From: Limnanthes douglasii subsp. nivea
Lineage: Eukaryota > Streptophyta > Magnoliopsida > Brassicales > Limnanthaceae
Assembly: GCA_036936605.1 (NCBI GenBank)
Contig: JAUPFV010000001.1
Location: 216,905,530 to 216,969,529 of the forward strand
Reading direction: 5' to 3'
DNA: 64,000 bases
Numbering within the stretch: the first letter of the stretch is position 1; each line of letters begins with the position of its first letter. Below, one piece after another: positions 45,017-56,093 of this stretch. The notes beneath the pieces are model-generated. The model searched no databases. It saw nothing but the letters and a program-made list of their open reading frames with translations, and was not told the origin of the DNA. Position numbers and translations under genes: made by a program.

Positions 45017-47000
45017 CTAAGGTGGGGTAAGATTCTTCCCTGGAACTGCACTTTGATATTCTCAACATTTCTTTCGTAAAATAATTAGTGATACCTGGAA
45101 CAAAATCTCTACCAGCAATAGTAAAAATCCCAAAATACAAACTCAAACAATTCTATCTGAAATGCTACGCACGACATGGAAGTTTAGATCTAGGTCAAGT
45201 ATTCACTCGATAAACCATACCTTATCACCTTTTGGTTGAAAATAATCATGTTTGCATTCTTTTGTTTACGATGGGACCCCGATTCTCCAGTCACGACACA
45301 CTGTAAACTATTTTGTGCGCTAATTTGAGCTTCACTGTTGTTGATTCTTACAAAATGTAATAAGTTCATGTTATCAATCAAACTTTAAATATCCTCATTC
45401 AGAGCTATGCGCTATCTAGTCTGGTTACCAGTATCGTTATGATACTTGTAAAATTTACTTTTCATCTCCTCCCAAGGTTTTGTTATTAGGAGAGGGAGCA
45501 TTATATACTACCAAATAGTTCTTAGTTATATAAAAAATTATTTCTACGCTCTCAACAATCTATGTGGAATTATCATACCTTATCCATTTATATATTTGAT
45601 CATTTTGGCCCTTACTATAGTCAGATTTTGGAGAAATTGCACTTGCCTCTGCACGTGCTTTGAGATAGTCAGGATTGAACCAGTTATGCAAAAGTAAAAA
45701 GGAAACGATAGGTGATCTATTATTGTTGTTGTTGTTGTACATGCGGTGTTCGATACAATATTGAGGTAATTATTTTAATCAAAGTCGGAGGTTGGTAAAA
45801 TTTTGGCGAGGATGGTTTTTTAGGATTAAATTAATGTACATTGTTTTCTCCTTTTTAATTTTTTGATTCTATATGATATCAACGCCCCAAAATACAAAGC
45901 CATTTTCTTCAAAACATCTCTATCCAAATCCCCCGGGAGAAGTCTCAACCGAAGCGATGCGCATGTCATATCCTCTCTCTAATACTTGAGGTTGTTCTTT
46001 GTTTGAAAAAAAACAAGTATATTATCTCAGACTTTATTTGTTCTCTTGTTTTCAGTGCATGATATGATCGTCGTGTCCTCTGTTTTTCTTTATTCCAACA
46101 AATTAATGCCGAAAAAAGGGTTCTGACGTCTTGAAGTTGGTAATCAATACTGGACTCAACTAAATAAACTAATTCAAAGTATTACCCTTAAAAGTCATTG
46201 AAAATTTTGGCAGAGTAGTCGATTATCATTTATGAAACTCATCATGAAGTTTCTGAACTGGTTGATGTAATTTTTAGGATCACCACTTCCCTAATATTTT
46301 TCCATTTTAAAAAGATCAAACCTCATCGGGAGTTTACTAACCAATATTTCTAGGTACAGGTCGGAAATCATCCGTCTCTAACCATGACTATAAAAAGGGT
46401 TGTTCAAATATCTATCCAAAACTAAATACTGGTTCACGTGATATTATAGCCCTCATCGATACATAGATATTTGGTAATATACTTTGGCCATATCCCTGGA
46501 ACCATCTGTGGAATATAATTGGGTTAGAAACCAGAGGCTGAAAACCAGCTTGAGGATAAAAAATGGGGAAACATCTATTGTTAAGTGCGTTATAGATGAG
46601 AAGTTTAAGGAGCTTGCACATGTTGTTGGTGCGCAAGTCTGATATCGGCTTGTGTCTTGTTCGCATCCACAATTAGCGTATCGCCCGCTGTTCATCCCTA
46701 CTTAGGAGCATGGTTTATGCGAGTCTCCCTCCTAAAGTGTCTAGAGTTCATAGACTGGGAATAACACATGAGTCTAGTACGTTCGTCACCCCTGCGGTGA
46801 TTCCTTCTCCATGGTGAGGTAGGACATATCTCATCACTAGAATTTGGTGATAGATATCGAGTTTTTATCTGATACTTTCGTATCAAAATGATGTGAATTC
46901 TATCTGAACCATACGGTTGAATGAATTTCATATCATTGATTTGGTCGTATCAGTTCTTATTTCAACCCTGATTTTGGATCGTACGTCTAAAGATCTTATA
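45017..47000 (-). other. Probable gag part of the decayed gypsy element
   Basis: It follows from the order of the pol relics. Only short frames remain and I could not confirm a gag core or a zinc knuckle. This is a call by position. Confidence 0.35.
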
Positions 47001-47985
47001 ACTAGTACATCACTCTTAGCCAAAACGCTGCCATTTTGGTCAATGTTTTCCTTTCAGTCTGAAGTGCTGCTACTTTGGCTATTAACTATTGTCTACGTTC
47101 TTTTAATTAATATTGTGAAAGAGTTAAGTCAAGAGGATTTCTCAATCACTCCCTTGTGATTTTACCTCCCAAAATGATGGATGTGTCTCATACACCTCAG
47201 GCAACCATATTGTCGAAACTATCAAAGATGAGAGTTTACTTTAGTAGTCTAGTTCTGAAAGATAACTTCTAGATACCAGTCACAATGTATACTCCCATTG
47301 CGGTCATTATTGATAAATCTCGGTTGAATCATAAGACTTAATGCGCCACTTATGTAAAAAGATAAAATAGCTAGATAAAAATAAAATATTAAGTATTTTA
47401 GGCTATAATAATGATTGTTCACCTCTCACGCATTGTGACGAATTATATTTATAGTGACTAAAATGGATCTTTAGACATTATTAATCTATTCATACAAAAA
47501 AACAATTTATTAAAAAAAAATCTTCATAATCAATTAATACAATTAAATTCGGGCTAAAACACAATTTAAAATTCAAAAAATTATTATCTTATTATTCCAA
47601 ATAATCTAATACTTCAAAAAATATTAAAATTATTTATTTTTAAAAACTACACTGTAATTTTTTACATCCTAAATAAGTTCAAACCGAAAGAAACTCAAAT
47701 AATCTAATCATTAATTTAACCTCCAACCATTCTGAAAAATAAAAATAAAAATAAAATATAGTTTTATATCAAATGTTAATTTTATGGATTTCTAGTAATA
47801 TTGAGTTTTAAATTAGGTTGAATCTGGTCATAGAATCAGCGTTAATATTAAGTTTTAAATTTGGACGACATGACCGATGGAGAATACGAATGAGTTTGTT
47901 ACAAATTTCAAGATTTCTCAAAGAAATGAAATCTATCCTAAATTCTTCTATTTCTTTTTCTTCTAGTTGAATCATCCTCTGATTC
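47001..47985. other. Non-coding stretch before the LINE
   Basis: AT-rich, without genes or clear repeats. Part of it may be the 5' end of the LINE or the LTR of the decayed gypsy element; neither can be shown. Confidence 0.5.
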
Positions 47986-49282
47986 ATGGAAGAAGGCGAG
48001 TGTTCATCTTCGTTTCATCGGCCTGCTGACCTAGATGCCCACTTCCCATCGCTGATCTAGCTCCCTAATCAGTCAAAGACCAGAAATAAATCCATGTATG
48101 GTCCTGCAACAAGCAAGACCAAAGAAGCAGTAATAAAGAAAATGTTTGCTGACTTGTTTAAAAACAATGCTATTAATCCAATTCATAGGGATATAAAGAA
48201 ATCATGGGAAAATAATCACGTGTAAATTCAGTTCAAGGAAGAAGATTTGGTTTTTCTTCGTCAGAGTTCAAAATTTACTTTGGTGGGCAAGTTTGCGAGT
48301 GGGAAGCCTAGTTATTCTGCAGTCAAATATTTCTTGGAAAGCTTTAGATTCAAGGGTGAGTATAATGTCTCAAGTTATAAATTTAGACATATTTTCATAG
48401 AATTGACAAGGTGGGATGACATAAATATTATGTGGAGAAGAAATGTCTCAAGTTATGAGATTGCTTGAATGGTCTCCTAATTTTAACCCTAAGATGGAGA
48501 ATCATGCTACTCCGATCTACGTAGACCTACCAAATTTCTCGTAGTTCATGTATTGTGAAGCCACTATTATGGACATTTCCAAATCTCTTGGAACTCATCC
48601 AAATGTTTGGGTCCCAGACAAAAACAGGGCCAGACAAAACTATTTCAGAATATGAGTTGTCTTGGATGTTTCAAAGACTCTGCCTAAAACAATCGAAGTT
48701 GGTTTTGGAACTTACAGTTTCTGGCAAGATCTTGTATACAACAAACACCCGGAGTATTGTCAAGAATGCTTTCACCAGGGCCACTCGGATAAAGATTGCA
48801 AAAAGTCTGCTCAGAGGAAGTCTGCTAGTCTAGCTACTTCCTCCAACCCAATTCAGATAAGTGACTTCCTAATTCCTGTATTCCATCTAAAGAATGACGG
48901 TCACAAATTGAAATCTATCATTGTTAATGAAAAGCCTGATTCCACTGGAAAATCTGAACAAAATAACAATATAGAAAGGTTAGAGATCCCACATATTGGT
49001 GTTGACAGCAATGATTTGATATGTGCTCTTCATATGTTAGATATGGAAGTCAACATTTAAAAGGATAGCTCTACTCTGATGCCTTTGTTATCTAATTCTT
49101 CACCATCTAAACACACCATGGGAAGCCTCCCACCTTCTCCTGTTTACAATCAAAATCTCACTGGTAAGAAGCCTGATGTGAAGAAGATCAAGAAAGTCAA
49201 AACTCTAAATACTAAGGGGATAATATCCTCCAAGCTCTTGAATCACAAGAATGTTGCAAAAAACAACAAACATTCCAAATGA
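47986..49282 (+). pseudogene. LINE ORF1 (DUF4283-like protein with zinc knuckle)
   Basis: The ATG at 47986 is followed by a stop at codon 25 (TAG, 48058-48060), and there are two or more frameshifts. The region 48247-48468 has TLVGKFASGKPS...FKGEYNVSSY...RHIFIEL, matching DUF4283. Near 48757-48800 a CX2CX4HX4C knuckle reads CQECFHQGHSDKDC. Such proteins bind the LINE RNA. The final frame ends in TGA at 49280-49282, overlapping the ORF2 start by four bases (ATGA). Confidence 0.82.
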
Positions 49283-49328
49283 CAATTTCTATTTTAAATT
49301 GGAATGTTCGAGGAATTGGGAACAAGGT
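49279..49328 (+). pseudogene. Start of LINE ORF2 (endonuclease-RT), truncated
   Basis: MTISILNWNVRGIGNK is the first strand of the exonuclease-endonuclease-phosphatase fold at the N-terminus of LINE ORF2. The sequence continues into the target duplication AAGGT (49324-49328) and then the LTR. Confidence 0.82.
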
Positions 49329-49842
49329 TGATGAGTCTGAATTCGAAGTGCTCCCCGGAAGGGCAGTCCAAAGTACATCTCCCCGTGAATTCGGACAGGC
49401 TCCAAGTATTTAATTCGAACAGGACTTTTTTACCGGGCAGATGATTTCGAACACTGTAAACTTAAGGCAGTTCGAACTATGACTAAAGTACTAAAAAACC
49501 TAAACACTATCTGACTAAGCTACCTGCACATCTGCTTAAAACTTATGGGTCTTTAAACATGACCCGGGTCCATTAAACTTGACCCGAAAGCCCATAAGGG
49601 CCCAAAATTCACACTATAAATGCCCAACCACCAGCATTAACTATGGGTAAGAAAAATTGACTGCTGCCAAGCTGCACAATTCTCTCTCCACCCTTAAAAC
49701 ACTGTGAAACACCCTTAAAACACTGTGAAACACCCTTAAAACACTGTGAAACACCTTTAAACACTGTTAAACACCCTCACGCCACCTTAAAACTCCACTT
49801 AAAATTACCAGCCTACCCTTAGGCAACTTTTATCCACACCCA
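49329..49842 (+). repeat. First direct LTR of Tat element 3
   Basis: 514 bp, starts TGATGAGTCTG and ends TCCACACCCA. The central block matches the element 1 LTR; a TATAAATG stands near 49615. A minisatellite of about 21 bp (CACCCTTAAAACACTGTGAAA) fills 49690-49774. Confidence 0.93.
49690..49774 (+). repeat. 21-bp minisatellite in the LTR
   Basis: Four copies of a unit like CACCCTTAAAACACTGTGAAA, the last ones diverged. Also present in the inverted LTR (about 55205-55300) and the third LTR (about 60240-60323), with small length changes. Absent from LTRs of elements 1 and 2, which explains their shorter LTRs. Confidence 0.9.
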
Positions 49843-49861
49843 ATTGGCGACCACAGCGGGA
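49843..49861 (+). other. Primer binding site, first copy of element 3
   Basis: ATTGGCGACCACAGCGGGA directly follows the LTR. It differs by one base from elements 1 and the second copy (AGTGGGA). Confidence 0.7.
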
Positions 49862-49914
49862 GGCGACGGTGCCTGAATCAAGCATTCAAAACCAAGTAAA
49901 GAAATTCTGTCCGA

Positions 49915-52256
49915 ATGAATCCGGATAATCCAGAGCTTCCACCAGCTTTGCTCGAAGTGGTGGAAGAGAACGATGAATATACTGTCCAAGAGCGTGACAG
50001 GTTGAGGGTTGAAATAGAAGCTCTGAGGGCTGAGAAGGCCAAGATGGGCATGAAGGAGAAATCCAAAGCGTCAGTTGCTTATCGCTCTGATAACCCTTGA
50101 GAGCATGAGGCTTCAAAAACTCATGTGAGCACTAAAAAGACACATGCCAGTTCTAAAAAGTCTCACCGGTCCAAGCCTGTGGAGAGTTCTTACTCAAGTT
50201 CAGAATCTTCGGACAGCTCTTCGGACAGTGAGGGAAATGAAAAATCCTTGTCCTCCAGTAGTGATGAGGGGCGAACCAGGAAAAAAGAGAAGCAAGTTAA
50301 AAAGTATTCCAGAAAAAGAGATCATCATGGAAGAATGAAAAGGCACATTGGGAAAGGATCATCTTACAACCGAAGGCATGTAGACCGGATGCTGGTAGAT
50401 CCTTTCGCCTTCCATGATGAGCCAGGTATCTTTGCAACACCTAATGAGGATACTGCGTTCAGTCGTGGGAGGAATTGGAGGCAATCGCCTTTGTCTTCTA
50501 AAATACTGTCCGGAAATCTCCCCAAGAGGTTTGATAGCACCAAGATGGAGAAGTACGATGGCAGTACTGATCCAGACAATCATCTGGAGCAATTCAAGAA
50601 CTTCATGATGAACTTTGATGATGATGATAAACTGCTCTGCAGGGCATTCTCCCAATCCTTCACGGGGAGTGCTCTGAAGTGGTACAACAGCCTTCCTCAG
50701 GGTTGTATCAGAGACTTTGATACTTTTTGGGTGGCCTTTCGAAGGCAATTTGTGGGGAGTAAGGAGTTAAAGGGTAATGGAGATAACATAATCCATTGTG
50801 CCCAAGAACCAAATGAATCGTTAAAGGAGTACATAAGTCGTTTTGTGAACACAAAAAACGGCTGGCTGATTGCTTTGAACAAGTGGCAATAGTGTCCCTG
50901 AGACAAGGTTTGAACCCGGGCAACCTGGCCGATTCAGTAACCAGGAAGAAGGCCATGACCTGGGGAGGATTGTTAAATCAAGTTGGCAAACAAATAAATG
51001 TTGATGAAACAAAGAAGACCAGGGTGCACAGACAGGTGAGATCCACCCCGGTGGCACCAGCTCCAAATCAAAACCAATCCGGGAACAAAGCTAGAGAAAC
51101 CGGACAGGGGAATGGAAGGGGAAAAACTCAGTCTCAACCAGCTGCTCCTGCACAAAGCCAACAGTCTAGAAACAAAAGGGGACCATGGGTCCAACCGGAG
51201 TGGTTTGCAGAACTCAAAGAAAGTGTGGCAACCATTTTTGATAAAACAAAAGATGAAGTACACTACCGGAGACCAGCAACCTTGCAGTCTCCCAGAGAAC
51301 ATCGAAACAGTTCTTTTTGTCAATATCACAATGATATTGGCCATACTACTGATGATTGCATAGCATTGAAACAAGAGGTTCAAAACCTGATCGAAAGAGG
51401 GAAATTGGGTGCATACGTTAAAAGGAGAGGAGGCAACATGCCTGACAACACTCACCGGGCTGGTCCGGTTAATGCTGCCCCAGAGGGGGCTATGGTAATC
51501 ATTGAAAGGTTTGATGTGGAATCTGAATACTTGGATCCTGATCCAACAAGAAACAGAGTGGGTGCAATAGAGGAGCGTTCTAGGTCGGTCTCCGGGCTCA
51601 TTAAATTCTTCGAGTCCTTGACAATTTTCGGAGGGGACACTGTAACGGCTCCTACCACTTCATCAAGAAAAAGGCATGTTCATAATTTGGCTACCCAGCT
51701 AGAAGGGGGCATGACCTCTTATCAATCGTCAAGTTTATTCCCATTTATTGTCTTTGATGGGGATGATTTGAGAGACATTGCTGGCCCTCATGAAGATGCT
51801 GTTGTTATATGAGCATCGATAGGGGGCAATGAGATAAGGCGAATCCTGGTAGATACTGGGAGCTCTGCCAATATCCTCTTCCTAGATACTTACAAGAAAA
51901 TGAAAAATCCAGCTGTGATTCAAAAGTCAGACAGATCGATCGTAGGCTTCACGGGCAGCTCAGCCGATGTAATCGGTGAGTTCGAAGAAGAAGTATTGTT
52001 GGGCAGAGGCCCTTTCAAGAAAACAGTCAGAATACTTTTCATTGTGGTGGATTGTCCCACTTGCTACAATGCTATTCTAGGGAGATCTTGGCTCTCTAGG
52101 ATGCATGCAGTGGCTTCGACAGTCCATCAGTGTCTAAAATATGTTGTTCAGGGGCAGGTTGGGGTTGTCCGGAGCAGTCAAAAAGTTGCAAGGGAATGCT
52201 ATGCCACTGCCTTGGCTCCACGAACTCTGGGGGCAGTCCGTATAAATGACCAATAG
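49915..52256 (+). pseudogene. gag-pro: gag-protease, first copy of element 3
   Basis: The ATG at 49915 starts the frame. A TGA at 50098-50100 and a 1-bp loss near 50860 break gag; both are shared with the copy at 60464. The gag core (ALKWYN, FRRQFVGSKELKG), the CX2HX4HX4C knuckle (near 51313-51360) and the protease LVDTGSSANILF (near 51845) are present. A TGA at 51810-51812 is private to this copy. The frame ends at the TAG 52254-52256, the same position as in element 1, and RT continues in the same frame after it. Confidence 0.88.
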
Positions 52257-54540
52257 CAGTTTGAGGGCCTTTCTGGGGGTGAGGGTGAAATTGATGACCC
52301 CAGAGAGACCCCCGGAGTGTTGATCCCAGTTGAGGAGGTTGAAACACACTGCTTGGAAGAAGGAAAAATCGTCAAGATAGGATCCAAAATGCCACCAATA
52401 TTGAAAGAAGGTATGTTGAAATTCTTAAAAGACCATCAGCATGTTTTTGCTTGGTGCAACGCTGATGTTACTGGAGTTCCATCAGAGGTGATTTCCCATC
52501 ACCTATCTGTCCGGAGAGACGTGGCACCAGTGGTGCAAAAGAGGAGAGCTTTCTCAAAAGAAAAGGCTGATGTCATTGTACAAGAGGTTGACAGACTCAC
52601 AAAGATGGGGCACATTAAAGAATCTCAGTACCCTTTGTGGACTGCCAATCCAGTCTTGGTAAAAAAGAAAAACGGTAAATGGCGAATGTGCATTGACTTC
52701 ACAGATCTCAATCGAGCTTGCCCAAAAGACTTGTATCCGGTTCCCCGGATAGATCAGTTAGTAGACTCTACTTCTGGGAACAAGCTACTCTCCTTCATGG
52801 ATGCTTTCTCCGGGTACAATCAGATCCAGGTGGATCCAAAAGATCAAGAGCATACAACTTTTGTTATTGATAGAGGTCTGCACTGCTATAAGGTGATGCC
52901 CTTTGACTTGAAAAATGCTGGGGCTACTTATCAAAGGTTAGTCAATAAGGCATTTGCTGATCAAATTGGAAGAAATATGGAGGTTTACATTGACGATATG
53001 ATGGTGAAAAGTGTGGATGAGCAGCTGCACCTGTCCGACCTCCAAGAAACTTTTGCCAACCTGGCCAAGGTGAATTTAAAGTTAAATCCTGAAAAATGTG
53101 TGTTCGGAGTGCCGTCCGGGAAGTTCTTAGGGTATATTATAAGTGAGCATGGAATACAGCCCGGCCTGGACCAACTCAATGCTTTGTTCCAAATGGAGCC
53201 TCCTCGAAACGTTAAAGAAGTACAGCAGTTAACGGGGAGGTTAGCAGCCTTGAACAGATTCATCTCCAGGTCTTCGGACAGATGTGCTCCATTCTTTCAA
53301 ACCTTGAAGGGTGCAAAGGGGTTTGAGTGGACACCACAATGTGATGAGGCATTCAATGAAATTAAGAAGCATCTGTCCTCTCCCAAGACTTTGTTCAAAC
53401 CAATCGATGGGGAGACTCTCTTTGTGTATCTGGCTGTTTCAAGTTGGGCCATCAGTGCTGTGTTAGTAAGGGAGGTTGATGGGTATCCTCACCCAGTGTA
53501 CTACATCAGCAAAAGCTTGATTGATGCTGAACGGCGCTATTTGAAACTTGAGAAACTAGCATTGGCTCTGGTGATAGCTGCAAGAAAGATGAGGCCTTAT
53601 TTTCAGGCTCATCCTATCATTGTCCGGACGTCTTTCCCTTTAAAGAATGTCCTTCAAAAAGCGGACATTTCAAGCTGAATGACAAAATGGTCAGTAGAGT
53701 TGGGGGACTTCGACATAGACTTTGCTCCTCGAACAGCAGTAAAAGCTCAGGCTGTGGCTGACTTTCTGGTCGAGTTCCATTCTGATAGGGACTCAGAACA
53801 ACCTGCTGATTCAAAAGACAAAAAGTGTGGATTGTCCGAACAGACGGGGGATCCAGTGCCATAGGGTCTGGGGCAGGAATATGTCTCACTTCCCCCTATG
53901 GGGACAGCATGTTCCAAGCTATTTGTTTTGCTTTAAGGGCATCCAATAATGAGTCCAAATATGAAGCAGCTATAGCTGGGTTGAAATTGGCTTACATCTG
54001 TGGAGCAAAAAGGGTCAAGCTGCTAAGCGACTCCCAATTGCTTGTCCACCATGCCTTGGGCCTATCAGAAGCTAGAAAAGAACAATTGATCAAGTATTTA
54101 CTACTCTTGAAAAATGAGGCCATGAAGTTTAAAGCCGTTGTCTATGAGCATATTCCCCGGGCAGAGAATGAGCTAGCAGACTCATTGGCAACAATAGCAT
54201 ATACGGAGTCCTATCCATGGATCCATGTGCTTGAAAGCCCTTCTATTCAACTTGATGAAGGTGAAAAAGAGGAAGTCTTTGAAATACAAGTAAATCGGCC
54301 TCAGGACTGGAGGTCTCCTCTTATGCAATATCTATCTGATGCCTTTGGATAAACCACAAGCCAGAACGTTAAAGCACAGGGCTCGTGGTTTTATCATGAT
54401 TAGAGAGGTCTTGTACAAGAAATCCTATAGCAAACCTCTCCTACGCTGTTTAGGGGATCATGAGTCACAAATGGTTCTCTCCGAATTGCACGATGGTGAG
54501 GGGTGAGCCCATTGTGGATTTAGAGCATTAACAAGAAGAG
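52257..54540 (+). pseudogene. pol: RT, RNase H and second RNase H, first copy of element 3
   Basis: This continues the protease frame after the TAG. RT is complete: WRMCIDFTDLNRACPKD (about 52680), FMDAFSGYNQI, MPFDLKNAGATYQ and the catalytic YIDDMMV (about 52985). RNase H follows (YYISKSLIDAERRYLKLE, about 53500). A TGA at 53676-53678 and a 1-bp loss near 53822 break the frame. The second RNase H (FALRASNNESKYEAAI, SDSQLLVHH, HIPRAENELADSLA) reads 53825-54352. The dual RNase H is a Tat lineage mark. Confidence 0.9.
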
Positions 54541-55147
54541 TGCTTCTCTCCGGATATTATTGGCCAACAATAATGAAAGATGCTAAGGAGCTGGTAAGAA
54601 GATGTGACCCATGCCAGAGGTACAGCAATGAAATTCATGTACCAGCCATTCCTTTGGAATCAATTTCTGAGCCCATCCCTTTTGCTCGATGGGGATTGGA
54701 CTTAGTTGGGCCTCTCCCTGTGGCGTCCGGAGGGCGTAAAACCATAATTGTAGCCATTGACTACTTTTCGAAGTGGATAGAAGCAGCCCCCTTGGCAGGG
54801 ACAACATCAAAGGCTGTTATAAAATTCATTCTATCCAACATATGTTGCAGATTCGGTGTCCCCCAGAGAATAACAACAGACAATGGGCCACAGTTTGACA
54901 ACAGAGAAATGGAGAGCTTCTGTGCCTCAAGGGGTATTCAGCATTGCTTTTCTTCACCTTTCCACCAACAGGCCAATGGGCAAGTTGAGGTGGCTAATAG
55001 AACAATACTGTCTGGTTTAAAGAAAAATTTGGAAGGGGCTGCTGGGAAGTGGCCTAGTTATTTACAAGAAGTTTTGTGGGCCTACCGGACAACGCTTGGG
55101 GCTGCAACACAAGAATCACCTTTTGCCTTGGTCTATGGGATGGATGC
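54541..55147 (+). pseudogene. pol (integrase): Integrase, N-terminal and core part, cut at 55147
   Basis: CDPCQR, GLDLVGPLP, TDNGPQFDN and NGQVEVANRT give zinc finger and all three catalytic positions. A TGA stands upstream near 54504. The frame ends at ALVYGMDA, where the GATGC at 55143-55147 meets the outer end of the inverted LTR. The missing C-terminal part lies inverted at 59486-59878. Confidence 0.9.
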
Positions 55148-55659
55148 TGGTGTGGATAAAAGTTGCCTGAGGGTAGGCTGGTAATTTTAAGTGGAGTTTT
55201 AAGGTGGCGTGAGGGTGTTTAACAGTGTTTAAAGGTGTTTCACAGTGTTTAAGGGTGTTTCACAGTGTTTTAAGGGTGTTTCACAGTGTTTTAAGGGTGG
55301 AGAGAGAATTGTGCAGCTTGGCAGCAGTCAATTTTTCTTACCCATAGTTAATGCTGGTGGTTGGGCATTTATAGTGTGAATTTTGGGCCCTTATGGGCTT
55401 TCGGGTCAAGTTTAATGGACCCGGGTCATGTTTAAAGACCCATAAGTTTTAAGCAGATGTGCAGGTAGCTTAGTCAGATAGTGTTTAGGTTTTTTAGTAC
55501 TTTAGTCATAGTTCGAACTGCCTTAAGTTTACAGTGTTCGAAATCATTTGCTCGGTAAAAAAGTCATGTTCGAATTAAATACTTGGAGCCTGTCCGAATT
55601 CACGCGGAGATGTACTTTGGACTGCCCTTCCGGGGAGCACTTCGAATTCGGACTCATCA
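55148..55659 (-). repeat. Inverted LTR of Tat element 3
   Basis: 512 bp, starts TGGTGTGG and ends GGACTCATCA on the plus strand. Both ends are complete. It is followed by the polypurine tract in reverse, so it is a 3' LTR. In its minisatellite it resembles the LTR at 59879; in the AAATTCACAC region it resembles that at 49329. Confidence 0.93.
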
Positions 55660-55675
55660 GGAGCCCCTTTTTTAG
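55660..55675 (-). other. Polypurine tract of the inverted segment
   Basis: On the minus strand CCTAAAAAAGGGGCTCC abuts the LTR, the cleanest copy of the family tract. Confidence 0.8.
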
Positions 55676-55815
55676 GTATTTGAACAAGTGTCCTTGTTAA
55701 AGAACTGAAAAACAGTCCGACTTAGGAAGTGATCTTCCAATTCGAAGAGAGTTGAGGACAGGCCCGGACAGCCCAATCGTCACGAATTCTAAACGGTTCT
55801 TGTCAGAGTTAGTGG

Positions 55816-55825
55816 GACACGTGTC
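55816..55825 (+). promoter_or_regulatory. G-box of the extra gene, element 3
   Basis: GACACGTGTC, 269 bp before the ATG. The ten bases and their position are shared by elements 1 and 2, within a conserved GTGGGACACGTGTC context. Confidence 0.65.
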
Positions 55826-55989
55826 ACTTTCTGGTTGGTTACTTCAGCCGTTTTTTCACCTCGAAAGTTGCACCACTTTCTCGAACAAGTTACCTCTTTA
55901 AATGCTATTGATGACGTCAGCGCCGTTTTTTAATCATTACCCAACTTTTCGGATTCTCCTAGGAATCAAACCCTCTTTTTTACATTTAC

Positions 55990-55996
55990 TATAAAT
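55990..55996 (+). promoter_or_regulatory. TATA box of the extra gene, element 3
   Basis: TATAAAT in TTTACTATAAATTTC, 98 bp upstream of the ATG at 56094. Element 2 has the same at 22572. Confidence 0.65.
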
Positions 55997-56093
55997 TTCA
56001 TTCATCTTTCACAGCCTCACTTATCACTTTCACTCTGCCATTTTACTCAAAGTTTCATCTCTCTAAAAACTCCAAGATTTCCTTAGTTGTTTT

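Larger units (their letters stand above)
41040..47000 (-). mobile_element. Heavily decayed reverse gypsy (Tat-like) retrotransposon
   Basis: Reading down the minus strand, relics appear in the order protease (45016-44471), RT (about 44050-43609), RNase H (43317-43096) and integrase (42364 to about 41840). This is the gypsy pol order. The residues resemble Tat-type pol more than copia. Many stops and frameshifts separate the pieces. I could not find matching LTRs; both borders are estimates. 41040-41800 may be the decayed 3' LTR, and 45400-47000 the gag part. Confidence 0.75.
47986..49328 (+). mobile_element. LINE (non-LTR retrotransposon), cut by Tat element 3
   Basis: ORF1 (47986-49282) has a DUF4283-like RNA-binding region and a zinc knuckle. 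ORF2 starts at 49279 with SILNWNVRGIGN, the start of the LINE endonuclease, and is cut after 16 codons by the LTR at 49329. This layout is typical of plant L1-type LINEs. The rest of ORF2 should lie beyond the Tat element, outside the window. Confidence 0.85.

Noticed and set aside
47342..47347. TGGCGC on the minus strand as primer site of the decayed gypsy element
   Set aside because: Six bases without the rest of the usual primer-site pattern and no LTR beside it.
50359..50748. 129-codon minus-strand frame inside gag, repeated at 60908-61297
   Set aside because: Mirror of the gag frame; its conservation between the two copies only reflects their near identity.
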